Assembly (NCBI GenBank): GCA_902489515.1
Contig: CABUAL010000149.1
Coordinates: 1 to 5,075 of the forward strand
Reading direction: 5' to 3'
Length of the DNA: 5,075 bases
Source of the DNA: an uncultured Collinsella sp.
GTDB lineage: Bacteria > Actinomycetota > Coriobacteriia > Coriobacteriales > Coriobacteriaceae
Below are positions 4,936 through 5,075 of the stretch, piece by piece. Positions within the stretch are counted from its first letter, which is position 1, and each line of letters begins with the position of its first letter. The position numbers and the translations under genes were made by a program. Under the pieces are notes generated by a model. The model was not told the DNA's origin, ran no database searches, and saw only the letters and a program-made list of their open reading frames with translations.

Positions 4936-5075
4936 TCGCCCACAGGGGCCCGTGCGCGGCCTGTGAGATTTCCTGCTCTACAGTCCTGCTCGCACGAAGA
5001 GCACATTAAGTGCTCTTCGGCTCGTGCGGAACTCGCGATAAATCTCACAGGCCGCGTCCGGGCCTCCGTGGGCGA
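4936..5075. repeat. Long imperfect inverted repeat (140 bp seen, may continue past the edge)
   Basis: The 36-nt left arm at 4936-4971 and right arm at 5040-5075 are reverse complements at 32 of 36 positions, with the inner 17 positions (cgcggcctgtgagattt) identical. Nested at the centre is a second hairpin: gaagagcac at 4996-5004 with gtgctcttc at 5010-5018 and a 5-nt attaa loop, extendable by cgcac (4991-4995) with gtgcg (5024-5028) across a bulge. The arm is still paired at the last base of the window. There is no T-tract on either strand at the visible end, so it is not a plain terminator. A MITE-like or REP-like dispersed element, or a structured RNA, are the main possibilities. The short open frames across it look spurious. 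Confidence 0.82.

Noticed and set aside
4806..5009. 67-codon plus-strand open frame upstream of ptsH
   Set aside because: It spans the promoter region and half of the inverted repeat, and has no supporting start signal or motif.
4863..5048. 61-codon minus-strand open frame within the inverted repeat
   Set aside because: The frame is created by the foldback sequence. It has no good ribosome binding site and no family resemblance.
4936..5075. Integron attC site or CRISPR-like repeat as an explanation of the foldback
   Set aside because: There are no GTTRRRY-type core ends and no tandem direct repeats with spacers. It is a single inverted structure.

Overview
The window looks like chromosomal DNA from a GC-rich Gram-positive bacterium. 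The protein style, strong AGGAGG-type ribosome binding sites and general PTS genes beside PfkB-family sugar kinases suggest an anaerobic actinobacterium of the Coriobacteriia (Collinsella-like). That assignment rests on impression, not on a database comparison. All five recognisable genes lie on the minus strand, so transcription runs from high to low coordinates.

Layout in the direction of transcription: (1) 4936-5075 holds a large imperfect inverted repeat with no convincing gene, reaching the window edge. (2) 4793-4935 is an AT-richer leader, the likely promoter region of ptsH. (3) ptsH (HPr, 87 aa) at 4792-4529 is followed by a terminator-like hairpin. (4) ptsI (enzyme I, 567 aa) lies at 4395-2692. 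(5) A short gap with a GC-rich hairpin leads to a 1-phosphofructokinase-family kinase (copy B, 310 aa) at 2617-1685, which ends in a strong intrinsic terminator. (6) A gap of about 190 nt with a likely promoter and a small inverted repeat leads to a second kinase of the same family and the same length (copy A, 310 aa) at 1495-563, again followed by an intrinsic terminator. (7) The N-terminal 132 codons of a CCA-adding tRNA nucleotidyltransferase start at 398 and run off the left edge.

How the genes fit together: enzyme I takes phosphate from PEP and passes it to His15 of HPr, which feeds sugar-specific permeases located elsewhere. The two PfkB-type kinases would take a PTS product such as fructose 1-phosphate, or tagatose 6-phosphate, to the bisphosphate level and into glycolysis. 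The cluster therefore links general PTS phosphotransfer with the next catabolic step, without a sugar-specific enzyme II in view. The cca gene is an unrelated housekeeping neighbour with its own ribosome binding site, separated from the cluster by a terminator.

No clearly new system is visible. The points most worth a second look are the long inverted repeat upstream of ptsH, the duplicated kinases that share a Cys-Ala-Gly-Asp active-site loop in place of Gly-Ala-Gly-Asp, and the hairpins that divide the cluster into separately tunable segments.
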